Assembly: GCF_030546935.1 (NCBI RefSeq)
Contig: NZ_JAUOPH010000006.1
Coordinates: 62,001-126,000 of the forward strand
Source: Marinobacter sp. 2_MG-2023
GTDB taxonomy: Bacteria > Pseudomonadota > Gammaproteobacteria > Pseudomonadales > Oleiphilaceae
DNA length: 64,000 bases
Reading direction: 5' to 3'
Shown here: positions 18,901-27,020 of the stretch, one piece after another
How the letters are laid out: every line of letters begins with the position of its first letter
How positions within the stretch are numbered: position 1 is the stretch's first letter
Notes under the pieces: model-generated
What the model was told of the DNA's origin: nothing
Databases searched by the model: none
The model's input: only the letters and a program-made list of their open reading frames with translations
Made by a program: the position numbers and the translations under genes

Positions 18901-19708
18901 GCTCTGCATCCTTTCTGAGGCATTCACGGATTTTCTCTTCCTCATCTGCAAAGGCAGAAAGGCTCTGGATATCGGCAATCAGATCTTTACGGTCAATAGC
19001 CCGGGGCTTGGCGTGTTGGTGGATGTTCTCAAACTGCGTTTCGCAGATCATCGCCTTGAAACTGCTAAGGAGGCGATGTTTGTTCAATACCACGTGGGTC
19101 AGCCGCTCAATGTTAGTCATTTGAGTGTTGCTGTCACCCAGGCCAAATTCAGCAGCCAGTGCACGCAGTGATCGGGCATCTGCAGGCAAGCGCTTCAGCA
19201 GCTTTTGATTGCGCTGAATGATTGCCCGGTAATTGGTTATGGTGTCCACCATTTTGGAAACGGTTACGCCCCGTTTGCGGAGAGCGGCAAACACATCGTC
19301 GGCACTGGCTCCCGCCTGGAGAATCTCTTTCACCTCTGACGAAAAGAAAGTTTCTTCCGCCGAACCAGCCACAAAACGGTAGCAGGGCTTTCCTTGAGCA
19401 TGCCGGTACATCACAGCGCAATAGAGCCCTGTATGTCGCCGGTACTCAAAAATGATGAGGCTTTGAAAGGTCGGCAGGTAGTAGTCCAGGAAAGACAGCT
19501 TACCCGAGGCCTTGGTAACGATTCGCTCCGGCTCTTCCCCAAAAAAGGCTGGAACAAGTGCCAGAACAGACGTTTTACCGGCCCCGTTTACGCCCCCAAG
19601 GTGCGTTCGTTCACGACAATCTATTTTAATGGTTCGTCCCTTCACTTGCTTGAAGGAGTGGTGCAGGACGATGCTTTCTAATCCGTAGCTTACAGTCTCG
19701 CCAGACAA
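15983..19708 (-). CDS. jetC: JetC/MksB-like SMC ATPase of Wadjet-type system
   Basis: The 1241-residue SMC-like ATPase has an N-terminal Walker A (GGVNGAGKTS, residues 38-47). Two very long coiled-coil arms (about 230-560 and 640-1000) surround a hinge-like segment with WLSQLRAQDPEWGRRLAKVV. The C-terminal head has an ABC-signature-like SASSTG (about 1123) and a Walker B ITWPIDELA (D1158, E1159). These features match MukB/MksB/JetC, which form DNA loop-extruding complexes. Translation seems to start at TTG 19708, with GGGGA seven to twelve bases upstream; no ATG is available near the N-terminus. As the first gene it should set the expression level of the operon. Confidence 0.85.
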   Translation of the reverse strand: MSGETVSYGLESIVLHHSFKQVKGRTIKIDCRERTHLGGVNGAGKTSVLALVPAFFGEEPERIVTKASGKLSFLDYYLPTFQSLIIFEYRRHTGLYCAVMYRHAQGKPCYRFVAGSAEETFFSSEVKEILQAGASADDVFAALRKRGVTVSKMVDTITNYRAIIQRNQKLLKRLPADARSLRALAAEFGLGDSNTQMTNIERLTHVVLNKHRLLSSFKAMICETQFENIHQHAKPRAIDRKDLIADIQSLSAFADEEEKIRECLRKDAERRAILEQADKTVANLSVTVEEAREKASELGQQKERLEGQRTDLRAEFEDTDRQLARQVTDHNANFETLDEQVAALHKQNDRYEADGLSDLAQSFDNLPDYRQRLETAQADYNSLTGKASEIEGEYELEKQTIQREHEKQQAQRQQRLREASDALTSAKHAYDLKLNAVRTDQVTAVSAYKDSRSSERSELASEQARLSALRQSPGQTEAEQKEIAVAEQASEEAAEQVTQAHENRLEAGRKRDQTDRDWKSAQEQVQQMDVKVQELEDRFNELQRQIAPEDGTWLSQLRAQDPEWGRRLAKVVNPQLLHRKDLAPILDPDASGNAVMGWQLVLDNLPTPDFAASEEALLERSRSIDADRQAAIKQRADTEREAQRRHDAYKDRVEAADRLETEFSLFERTRSNAQNKLGNVRLRVKEAQAARIAKITKDLEAVQSSLKAFDEQTGDGIRDVESGFQQQILDIRGHWAEQESELQASVEQSSESIASAESEYKARLKKKRQIYDQRLSEEGIDPRVVQEARDTLAKLSETVEKIVASEDLVRGYRKWREQEWRKVEALTEQANQARMLRETAVRKREETERSWKEQDSKLKISIAEHQSAIKELRDQTEAAESLLKHFQGQTLSEGFPGHISDLTQELQSAYQKLEQLRKAVVGTFDQATAILNRYDNTQIQQAWQKLSAHRRGQMTGDVQDYEESFKLARVPDLRELLDTDIPQLRDALIDQFISEAGSLVKYFDSLEVMAREVKAVSSLLKRKINTDQQIESLSDIQVVLEPRVYEDETWQPLKEFVAQWQTWIHMNRRSLPSDAVLRRFKLVTDTLSDAKVKDSVESMIDMRLEMKENDRQVVIRTDADFLSASSTGLTYLAIMTVFMGLTRYLCPDLNTRITWPIDELATLSPNNISHLADMLEANNLTMISACPKLDRSLRKFFENKISLKEGRIHTYESSVRNDRHAQMFASVSHDGQAAEEGVSHE

Positions 19709-19863
19709 ACTGATTTCCCCGTAACGGCAGGTCGTTCTTGATACTCGCAGTATACAGGGAATGGTTTACGGACATAGCCAGAGGTCTGGCGCACGGAAGG
19801 CTGATCGGCCGGTCTGATATAGAAAAGCTATCAAAAACATTAAAACAAAAAGATTTAAGCTTT

Positions 19864-19882
19864 AATGATATTGGTTATCATT
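19864..19882. promoter_or_regulatory. Fur-box-like palindrome upstream of DUF2061 gene
   Basis: AATGATA and TATCATT are perfect seven-base inverted arms around TTGGT, giving the 19-base layout of a Fur box. It lies 32 bases before the ATG of the DUF2061 gene, where Fur binding would block transcription when iron is sufficient. This is a prediction by eye. Confidence 0.6.
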
Positions 19883-19913
19883 ATCGAAACCACAGCAGTC
19901 AGGAAACAATGTC

Positions 19914-20147
19914 ATGTACATTAACGTCGCCAAACACAGAGACCTTATCAAAACAGCCACCTTTGCTGTAATGCACTTCAGCGTCGCATTTCTGGTTACA
20001 TGGGGATTAACCGGCGACATCCTGATAGGTAGCCTTGTCGCCATGGTTGAGCCTGCGGTTAACACGGTAGCGTTTTATTTTCATGAGAAAGTATGGCGTT
20101 GCGCTAAAGGAAGCGACGGAGCCTTACGCTTCCAGCCGCAAGGATAA
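19914..20147 (+). CDS. DUF2061 small inner-membrane protein
   Basis: The 77-residue protein has two membrane helices (about 12-30 and 35-55) and ends in the FYFHEKVW motif that marks DUF2061 proteins. The role of the family is unknown. An AGGAAA lies 7-12 bases before the ATG. A Fur-box-like palindrome just upstream suggests iron-responsive expression. It is divergent from the jet operon and probably monocistronic. Confidence 0.8.
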   Translation: MYINVAKHRDLIKTATFAVMHFSVAFLVTWGLTGDILIGSLVAMVEPAVNTVAFYFHEKVWRCAKGSDGALRFQPQG

Positions 20148-20271
20148 TCAGCTGTGCCGAGACGGAGGGGGCCGGCACTAAAGTCGCCGTCAATTAATAA
20201 TTTGGTCCCATGTACAGCATCGCCAGTGTTCTGAGATCGTGAAGAACAAACAACAATACGAGGGCGAAGCT

Positions 20272-20697
20272 ATGAACCAGTATCAAGGTAAGTGTTTTTG
20301 CGGCGCAGTACAGTTCGAGGTCCGTGGCGTTCCGGAAGCAATGGGTTATTGCCATTGCGATTCGTGTCGTCGCTGGTCAGCTGGGCCAGTGAATGCCTTT
20401 TCACTATGGCCTGCAGATGCCCTTCAGATACTGGCCGGTTCCGACCAAATAGACGAATTTCACCTGACAGAACAAAGCCACCGCAAATGGTGCAAGCAAT
20501 GCGGTGGTCATATCTTCAGCGATCATCCGGCCTGGGGTTTGGTTGACGTCTATGTTGCAAACCTGCCGCAACTGACGTTTGAGCCAGCGCTTCATGTGCA
20601 CTATCAGGAGTCGGTATTACCAATTCGTGATGGCTTGCCAAAGATGAAGGATATGCCGGCGGAAATGGGCGGCTCAGGGCAAACCCTGCCGGAATAA
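20272..20697 (+). CDS. GFA/CENP-V-type zinc protein
   Basis: The 141-residue protein carries the zinc-cysteine pattern of the GFA family: GKCFCGAVQFEV, then YCHCDSCRRW, then KWCKQCGGHIFSDH. The founding member was described as a glutathione-dependent formaldehyde-activating enzyme, but most members are uncharacterised. The ATG at 20272 has GAGGG upstream; a GTG at 20239 would add 11 residues. It sits beside the alcohol-oxidation island, so a role in aldehyde handling is possible but speculative. It converges with ercS. Confidence 0.82.
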   Translation: MNQYQGKCFCGAVQFEVRGVPEAMGYCHCDSCRRWSAGPVNAFSLWPADALQILAGSDQIDEFHLTEQSHRKWCKQCGGHIFSDHPAWGLVDVYVANLPQLTFEPALHVHYQESVLPIRDGLPKMKDMPAEMGGSGQTLPE

Positions 20698-20750
20698 AGT
20701 GCTAGACGTGCCACATAATGCCCCTGTCACAAACGATGGGGGCGATCCTG

Positions 20751-22499
20751 TTAACTCGTTGACAGCAAGCTCGTCAATAGTGCCCGAAGACGATTGGGCT
20801 TTACCGGCTTGTTCAGAATAGGCAGGTGCTGCGCTCGCATCTGCCTGCGCAGTTCGTCACTACAATCTGCAGTAACCAGAGCTGCGGGCAATCGCGTACC
20901 CAGTAACTTGCGGACGGCCTCAATGGCCTGCCAGCCTGTTTTTCCACCATCAAGATGATAGTCGGCCAACACGGCTGCCGGCATGGTGTTTGTCTCTCGC
21001 AAATAATCCAATGCCCGATGCTCGTCCGTACTGGTAATTACCAGACAACCCCAACGCTCCAGTAACAATTTCATGCTCGCAAGTATGGCCGGCTCGTTAT
21101 CAATCACCAAAATCTGAATACCGGCAAAGCCTTGCGCAAAGCCGGGCACGCCCTGAACGGCGGGCAAAGCGGCCTTGCGGGCTGCGTTCATGTCCACAGG
21201 CAGCACCACGGAAAATCGGGAACCTCTACCCGGGCGTGAAGCCAACTCTATCCGGTAACCCAACACCGAGACCATGCGCTCAACAATAGCCAGCCCGAGC
21301 CCGGCACCCTGTCGGCCACCGCTGCCTTGCGGCAATAGCTGATGAAACTCAGTAAAAATATCCCTCAGTTTGCTTTCCTCAATGCCTACACCTGTATCCC
21401 ACACTTCAATTCGGAGGCTGTCGCGTCGCGCTCTCAGTGCCAGTAGAACGCGGCCACTGCGAGTGTAGCGAAAAGCATTACTTAAAAGGTTACGTAGAAT
21501 ACGGGTGAGCATGCGCTGATCGGTCTTTATCAGCGCCGGAATGGTACGAACATGGAATCGCAGACCAGCGTTGGTCGCTACGGCTTCGAATTCTTCACCC
21601 AGGCCTTTGGCCAGGGCAGCGACATCCGTCAACAAGAGATCGGGCACCATGGCCTGCTGGTCCAGTTTTGATATATCCAACAAGTCCGCCAGCAAATCTT
21701 CGGCACCCTCAAGCGCGCGGTGTACCTGATGCACCATTCTCGCTTCTTCCGCCGGCAACGCACTTTCCTGCAGCGCCGATATCGTTAGCCGCGCTGCATT
21801 CAGGGGCTGCAACAGGTCATGGCTGGCGGCCGCCAGATACTTGTCTTTACTACGGTTGGCATCGCTTGCGACCTTTGCGGCAACCACCAGTTCGCGTTCG
21901 ACTTTTTCCCTTTCTTCAATCTGAAAGTGCAACCCGGCATTTGCATCCTGCAGCGCCTTGGTACGGTCTTGTACGCGCTGTTCCAGGTCTGCATTCATCT
22001 GTACCAACTTCTGCCGCGCTTGCACCCTCTCAGTGATATCCGCCACAAAAGCCTCGACCACTTCTGGACCCAAATCCGGCCGCCTGAGCAAAGTTATAGC
22101 CACATTAACCGGCGTGGCGTCGGCACGTCGCAAGCGAATTTCACGGGCACTCAGACTACCGTTGTTGAGCAGTTCCTGACGCAACACATCGAATTCGCTG
22201 GAGCTACAAAACAGCTGTTCACGTAAACGAATAACGCGGGCTTTCAGATCTTCGGGGCTTGCATAGCCACAAATCTTGGCCATTGCGGGGTTACAGGCCA
22301 GGAACCCACCTCGCAAGTTAGCCTGGAAAATACCGTGCAATGCTTTTTCAAACAGCCATTTGTAACGGTTTCGTTCCTGCTCCAGCTCCTCGATGCGCGC
22401 CTGCAAAGCCGGGTAGTAGTTCTTACGAACCGATTGGCTACCCAGGCCAAGAAGGTCAACAACTTCATAACCGTCTGCGCGGTCAGAGGGCTTCTTCAT
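20751..22499 (-). CDS. ercS: soluble PAS hybrid histidine kinase, ErcS-like
   Basis: The 582-residue cytoplasmic hybrid kinase has a PAS domain (about 45-160) and a coiled-coil linker. A HisKA domain has H227 in AAASHDLLQPLNAARL, and a HATPase domain follows (NLLSNAFRYTRSGR, DTGVGIEE, GAGLGLAIV). A C-terminal receiver (about 462-580) has phosphoacceptor D513 in LADYHLDGG. No membrane segment is seen. Its position directly after ercA, with overlapping frames, mirrors the Pseudomonas aeruginosa ercA-ercS arrangement in the ethanol-oxidation regulon, so the ErcS name rests on architecture plus synteny. A signalling partner is likely one of the NarL-type regulators of the island. Confidence 0.85.
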   Translation of the reverse strand: MKKPSDRADGYEVVDLLGLGSQSVRKNYYPALQARIEELEQERNRYKWLFEKALHGIFQANLRGGFLACNPAMAKICGYASPEDLKARVIRLREQLFCSSSEFDVLRQELLNNGSLSAREIRLRRADATPVNVAITLLRRPDLGPEVVEAFVADITERVQARQKLVQMNADLEQRVQDRTKALQDANAGLHFQIEEREKVERELVVAAKVASDANRSKDKYLAAASHDLLQPLNAARLTISALQESALPAEEARMVHQVHRALEGAEDLLADLLDISKLDQQAMVPDLLLTDVAALAKGLGEEFEAVATNAGLRFHVRTIPALIKTDQRMLTRILRNLLSNAFRYTRSGRVLLALRARRDSLRIEVWDTGVGIEESKLRDIFTEFHQLLPQGSGGRQGAGLGLAIVERMVSVLGYRIELASRPGRGSRFSVVLPVDMNAARKAALPAVQGVPGFAQGFAGIQILVIDNEPAILASMKLLLERWGCLVITSTDEHRALDYLRETNTMPAAVLADYHLDGGKTGWQAIEAVRKLLGTRLPAALVTADCSDELRRQMRAQHLPILNKPVKPNRLRALLTSLLSTS

Positions 22500-23652
22500 A
22501 GACAACCTGAACATCGCGGAGTGTTGATTTGCGCGGATTGGTTAAAATACAGGGATCCTGCAACGCAAATCCGGAGAGAGACGGAATATCAGACACACTG
22601 ACACCCAACTCCGACAACTTGGCTTCTAGCCCAACAGCCCGCTTAAGTTGAATAATACGGTTCATCAAGCGCTTCTGGATCTCGGCCTGGCCCATACCTC
22701 TGGTGTCGATACCCATGGCTTCGGCTACACGGCGAAACCGATCTTCCGCAGAGCGGAAATTATACGCCACCACGTGCTCCAGCAGCATGGCGTTGCACAA
22801 ACCGTGGGGCAAATCCAGAAACCCTCCCAGACTATGGGACATCGCATGAACCGCCCCCAGGATGGCATTGGAGAATGCCAGGCCGGCTTGCATGGAGGCC
22901 AGCATGATTTGCTCGCGTAAATATCCATCAGCGGTATTAGCGACAAGCGGCTCCAGGTTACGGTTAATCAGCCGAATCGCTTCCAGTGCGTTGGCATCGG
23001 TTAGCGGCCCGCTACCTGTGGACACGTATGCTTCTATTGCATGAACCAGCGCGTCAACACCGGTACAGGCCGTCAGATAGCTACTCATGGTTTCGGTCAC
23101 TTCAGGATCAATCAGCGACACATCCGGGACAATCGCTTTGCTGATGATGGAAAACTTGAAGCGACGCGCCGGATCAGAAATGATCGCGAACTGTGACACA
23201 TCGGCCGAGGTGCCTGCGGTGGTGGGAATCAAAATCATCGGTGGCGGCGGGTTTACTATGGTATCCACCCCCTCAAAATCCACAATGTGACGGCCATTGC
23301 TCACGACAATAGCGATGCCCTTGGCACAATCCATAGGGCTGCCGCCACCAATAGCGACGATGACATCGCACTCTGACGATTTGTAGAGTTCAGCGCCAGC
23401 CATAACTTCATCAACCCGCGGATTGGCAGAAACCCCCGTATAGACCGTGCTACCTATTCCAGCATCGGTCAGCAAGGTGACGATTTCGTCCACCCAGCCG
23501 GCGGCGGACACGCCAGGATCAGAAACGAGAAACACCTGTTTCGCACCAAAATTACTGGCAAAGTTGGCAACCGACTTTCTTGATCCGGCTCCGAATACGA
23601 TCTCTGGAGAGACAAATTTTCTTAAAGCGGATAGGTCGTGACCCATGATCAT
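22483..23652 (-). CDS. ercA: iron-containing alcohol dehydrogenase ErcA
   Basis: The 389-residue group III (Fe-type) alcohol dehydrogenase has the nucleotide-binding GGGSPMDCAKG motif (about residue 97) and the metal-ligand region VHAMSHSLGGFLDLPHGLCNAMLL, with the conserved histidines (about 265-285). ErcA in Pseudomonas affects regulation of the exa system and may act more as a sensor-linked enzyme than as the main catabolic dehydrogenase. The next gene, ercS, starts inside its 3' end, so the two are co-expressed. It lies 65 bases after the S9 peptidase gene and may belong to the pqq operon or have its own promoter. Confidence 0.88.
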   Translation of the reverse strand: MIMGHDLSALRKFVSPEIVFGAGSRKSVANFASNFGAKQVFLVSDPGVSAAGWVDEIVTLLTDAGIGSTVYTGVSANPRVDEVMAGAELYKSSECDVIVAIGGGSPMDCAKGIAIVVSNGRHIVDFEGVDTIVNPPPPMILIPTTAGTSADVSQFAIISDPARRFKFSIISKAIVPDVSLIDPEVTETMSSYLTACTGVDALVHAIEAYVSTGSGPLTDANALEAIRLINRNLEPLVANTADGYLREQIMLASMQAGLAFSNAILGAVHAMSHSLGGFLDLPHGLCNAMLLEHVVAYNFRSAEDRFRRVAEAMGIDTRGMGQAEIQKRLMNRIIQLKRAVGLEAKLSELGVSVSDIPSLSGFALQDPCILTNPRKSTLRDVQVVYEEAL

Positions 23653-23717
23653 GCACTCGACACTGGTTTTGTTTTTATAAGCAATACCCGACAGTTTAAC
23701 TCAAGCTTTGGCTGCAT

Positions 23718-25475
23718 TCATCCGATGGTTCGCAGCCGCTGTTGATAAAAGCTGTAAAGTGCCTCAAGCATGGCGGCCTGGTTCACCTGCTTTAAAATGC
23801 CATGGCCTTCATCCGGGAACCAGTGCAGCTCAGGTTTCAGACCCGCCTGCTGCATCGCCTCGACCATCATACGGGTCTGTTCGGGCACCACCACTTTGTC
23901 CTGCCCGCCCTGAAAAAAGATCACCGGCGAGGCGATCGTTGCCGTGCGCAGCCGAGGTGTGCGCTCCTGCCAGCGTTGTGAATGGTCTTCGGGGTTGCCC
24001 AACAACCAGTCCAGATAACCGGATTCGAAGCGGTGAGTCATCCGCCTTAGCTGCAAGGGGTCGGTAACACCGAACTGACTCGCGCCGGCCTCGTAACGCT
24101 GATCCTGACTCAAGGCCATCAACGCCGTGTAACCACCGGAACTGCGCCCCTGAATAAATGTGCTCTTCCCATTCACGTAACCTGCGGCTTTCAGAAATTC
24201 TGCAGCTCGCGCCATGTCTTGCACATCAATATCGCCCCAACACTCTGCCAATGCCAACCGGAATGCCCGACCATACCCACTGCTGCCACGATAATTCACC
24301 TCTGCCACCGCAAAGCCTCGCTGGCACCAAAACTGAATCAAAGGGTTGAATACGGGATACGCTGCCGACGTCGGCCCGCCATGAACAACCAGGATCAACG
24401 CCAAGGGTTCAGCATTCGGTTTCAGCGGTAAATAAAGGAAACCCTCTGGCGGAGTACTTTCCTGCCCAAGAGCCGGCACCTGAAACACAGTGGGGTGCGC
24501 CACCACATGCCCGGGCAAAGCCGGCTCACCTCCGGCAACCACCACTATGCCCGCATTTGTTGGATCTATCCTGAGCACAGCGTCCAGATGATCAGGCGAG
24601 CGCCCAATGGCATACAAAAAACCTCCGCAGGCACACAAACTACGAAAGTCACTAAACTCGGGTGCCACCCGCACGGGTTTTGGGTGTTTGCTTCCAGACA
24701 GCCATAATTCGCCACGACCTTGGTGATAATGGGTTCTAGCCCAGCCGCCACCTGGTAACGGGCAATGGTGAACCTCAGCTAACTGCCAAGGCGCATTGGC
24801 GTGGTCGCGATCCGGCACTGAGGCTTTTTCCCAAGGGCTGGCCGGGCTCTGCAGGTCAAGCTTCCAAGGCTGCCACCAACCGTCATGGTCAGACAAAACC
24901 CAAAGCTCCTGCCCTGAGAATACTGGCTGCTGAATTGATGCAGGCCGCGGTGCAGGTTGCACACGCGGCCCCTCAAGTGTGCCATCGGCTGACACCCTTG
25001 CCGTCCAGAGCCGGGTCTGTATCCAGGGCATGTCGGGCAGCTGCCAGCTGATCCAGGCAATATGGCGACCGTCGTCTGAAAGTGCGGGCGCGCCGTAAAA
25101 ATCCTCACCCTGGTGTAGCACTGTCAGCAAGCCATCGCGACCGACTGAAACCAGTTGTTGTCGGCCATCGATTACTCCTTGCCCGGTTTCACGTACTGCC
25201 AGTACACGGCGCCGCAAGGGGTCAGCCACCAGACCGCCATAGACAGCTGTATCGGTAGTCAATGTCTGGCTCCACTGCCCTGCCCCGTGAGCAAACAGGA
25301 TGCTCTGATCATCACTGACCACAAACACACCATCCTGTGTAGCTGTCAAAGCACCACCACCGTACCCGTTGACTCGGCTGCGAACACTGCCAGGAAGATT
25401 GCTCAGCGCCGACGCCTCGCCATCCCCATTCAGCATCCACACCTTATTAGCGCCGGTTTCGGGATCGCTCTGCAA
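23718..25475 (-). CDS. pqqH: S9 prolyl oligopeptidase-family peptidase, PqqH-like
   Basis: The protein is an S9-type serine peptidase: an N-terminal beta-propeller (to about residue 340) and an alpha/beta-hydrolase domain with nucleophile Ser in IQGRSSGGYTAL, Asp in FFQGGQDKVVVP and His in FPDEGHGIL. It follows pqqE, as PqqH does in Pseudomonas, and may trim the PqqA-derived peptide. The coordinates given use the only standard start (TTG 25475; 585 residues), but the frame is open and peptidase-like back to 25613. There a codon ATC sits seven bases after a perfect GAGGAG. The real protein is probably about 631 residues. Confidence 0.85.
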   Translation of the reverse strand: MQSDPETGANKVWMLNGDGEASALSNLPGSVRSRVNGYGGGALTATQDGVFVVSDDQSILFAHGAGQWSQTLTTDTAVYGGLVADPLRRRVLAVRETGQGVIDGRQQLVSVGRDGLLTVLHQGEDFYGAPALSDDGRHIAWISWQLPDMPWIQTRLWTARVSADGTLEGPRVQPAPRPASIQQPVFSGQELWVLSDHDGWWQPWKLDLQSPASPWEKASVPDRDHANAPWQLAEVHHCPLPGGGWARTHYHQGRGELWLSGSKHPKPVRVAPEFSDFRSLCACGGFLYAIGRSPDHLDAVLRIDPTNAGIVVVAGGEPALPGHVVAHPTVFQVPALGQESTPPEGFLYLPLKPNAEPLALILVVHGGPTSAAYPVFNPLIQFWCQRGFAVAEVNYRGSSGYGRAFRLALAECWGDIDVQDMARAAEFLKAAGYVNGKSTFIQGRSSGGYTALMALSQDQRYEAGASQFGVTDPLQLRRMTHRFESGYLDWLLGNPEDHSQRWQERTPRLRTATIASPVIFFQGGQDKVVVPEQTRMMVEAMQQAGLKPELHWFPDEGHGILKQVNQAAMLEALYSFYQQRLRTIG

Positions 25476-25572
25476 CCAGAAAACACCGGCGTCTGAGGCG
25501 CATAAGCCGCTGCGCTGGACGTAACCAGCGCAGGCTTCAGCAGCGCTCAGCAGGCTTTCGGCGGGCGGCTGT

Positions 25573-26730
25573 TCAGCCGCGAAAGAACATGCGGGAGTTA
25601 CCGGTGTTGCGATAGGTCAGCTCCTCAATACCTGCGGTGGCATGGTCGGCCGCCTGACGTGCGGCCAGAATGCGGTCGTGGTGAGCCGATTTACTGCACA
25701 CCGGGTCGGCGTTATCGGCGTTGCCGGTAAGCAGAAAGGCCTGGCAGCGACAGCCACCAAAATCCTTGTCTTTCTCATCACAGGAGCGGCAGGGTTCCGG
25801 CATCCAGCGATCACCGCGATAGTGGTTAAAACCGGGGCTGTCGTACCAGATCTGCTTGAGGCCTTTGTCGCGAACATTCGGGAAATCAATGGGCAGCAAG
25901 CGCGCACTATGGCAAGGCAAAGCCGTGCCATCCGGTGCCACTGTCAAGAACAGGTTGCCCCAGCCATTCATACAGGCCTTCGGGCGCTCTTCGTAATAAT
26001 CCGGGGTGACAAAAATCAGCTTCATTTCTGAGCCGGCTTCCGCCTGGCGCGCGCGATACTCATTCACTTCGCGTTCGGCTTTCTCCAGTTGTCTTCGCGA
26101 CGGCATCAGCCCTTCACGATTTTTGAACGCCCAGCCGTAATACTGGCAGGTGGCCAACTCTACATAGTCCGCTCCCAAACGATCACACAGCACCATTATG
26201 TCGGTCATTTGGTGAATATTGTGCCGGTGAATTACGAAGTTCAGCACCATGGGGTAACCGGCCTCTTTCACCGCTCTGGCCATCGCCAGCTTTTGTTCAA
26301 AGGCCTTGCGCGAACCCGCCACGGCATTGTTCAGCTCAGGATCAGAAGCCTGAAAACTAACCTGAATGTGGTCCAGCCCGGCACTGGCAAACGCCTCAAC
26401 TTTGCTTTCGGTCAGGCCCAGACCCGAGGTAATCAGATTGCTGTAGTAACCCAGATGTCTGGCTTCAGCAATCAGTTCCTGTAAGTCTGACCGCACCAGA
26501 GGCTCACCGCCGGAAAACCCCAGTTGCGCGGCTCCCATATCCCGCCCCTGCCGTAAAACCTTGACCCAGTCTTCAGTACTGAGTTCTTGCTGGGTCTGGG
26601 CAAAATCCAGAGGGTTTGAGCAATAGGGGCACTGCAGAGGGCAGCGATAAGTCAACTCGGCCAATAGCCAAAGAGGTGGCCCTACATTGGTTGCCTTATC
26701 GCCATCTGGCGCAGATATTGGCGCAGTCAT
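25573..26730 (-). CDS. pqqE: PqqA peptide cyclase, radical SAM enzyme PqqE
   Basis: The 385-residue radical SAM enzyme has the SAM-cluster cysteines in CPLQCPYC (C30, C34, C37), the GGEPL motif near residue 75, and a C-terminal SPASM region with further cysteines ([33 protein letters not shown]). PqqE joins the Glu and Tyr side chains of PqqA by a carbon-carbon bond, with PqqD presenting the peptide. The start overlaps the pqqD stop by four bases. All cysteines expected for the auxiliary clusters are visible. Confidence 0.97.
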   Translation of the reverse strand: MTAPISAPDGDKATNVGPPLWLLAELTYRCPLQCPYCSNPLDFAQTQQELSTEDWVKVLRQGRDMGAAQLGFSGGEPLVRSDLQELIAEARHLGYYSNLITSGLGLTESKVEAFASAGLDHIQVSFQASDPELNNAVAGSRKAFEQKLAMARAVKEAGYPMVLNFVIHRHNIHQMTDIMVLCDRLGADYVELATCQYYGWAFKNREGLMPSRRQLEKAEREVNEYRARQAEAGSEMKLIFVTPDYYEERPKACMNGWGNLFLTVAPDGTALPCHSARLLPIDFPNVRDKGLKQIWYDSPGFNHYRGDRWMPEPCRSCDEKDKDFGGCRCQAFLLTGNADNADPVCSKSAHHDRILAARQAADHATAGIEELTYRNTGNSRMFFRG

Positions 26731-27020
26731 GAAAAATCAATCCAGTGTTGTTCGCGGGCATGCTGCAAAAACTCGTTAACATCACCAGCCAATGGCCCAG
26801 CCTCAGGAAAGGCACGCTCCAACGCGCATACAATATCCTGCACGGTGCGCTGGCCATCAACTTCACGCAGAATCGCACCCGCGCTTTCGTTAAGCTTCAC
26901 CATGCCTTCGGGATAAAGCAACACATAGCCGTTCTGAACCGGTTCCCACTGAAACCGAAAGCCTCGACGCAAACGCGGGATGCTCCCCGCCGTTTCGCCA
27001 ACCGGTGCGACGTTCGCCAT
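26727..27020 (-). CDS. pqqD: PQQ biosynthesis peptide chaperone PqqD
   Basis: The 97-residue PqqD binds PqqA and delivers it to PqqE. The pattern [37 protein letters not shown] is typical of the RiPP-recognition winged helix. A GTG at 27023 and an ATG at 27020 both fit; I take the ATG, which overlaps the pqqC stop as TGATG. The pqqE start lies within its last codons. Confidence 0.95.
   Translation of the reverse strand: MANVAPVGETAGSIPRLRRGFRFQWEPVQNGYVLLYPEGMVKLNESAGAILREVDGQRTVQDIVCALERAFPEAGPLAGDVNEFLQHAREQHWIDFS

Noticed and set aside
15983..19708. Chromosomal condensin MukB or repair ATPase SbcC
   Set aside because: The Walker and signature motifs would fit, but the co-transcribed Toprim protein and two small subunits fit a Wadjet/MksBEFG system; MukBEF lacks a Toprim gene and SbcC pairs with SbcD.
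19738..19971. 77-residue plus-strand reading frame upstream of the DUF2061 gene
   Set aside because: It has no known pattern, overlaps the Fur-box-like palindrome and the start of the DUF2061 gene, and lacks a convincing ribosome binding site.
22483..23652. ErcA as the main ethanol-oxidising enzyme of the island
   Set aside because: Two PQQ dehydrogenases with full catalytic sets are present, and ErcA homologues are linked to regulation; the catabolic role is better assigned to the quinoproteins.
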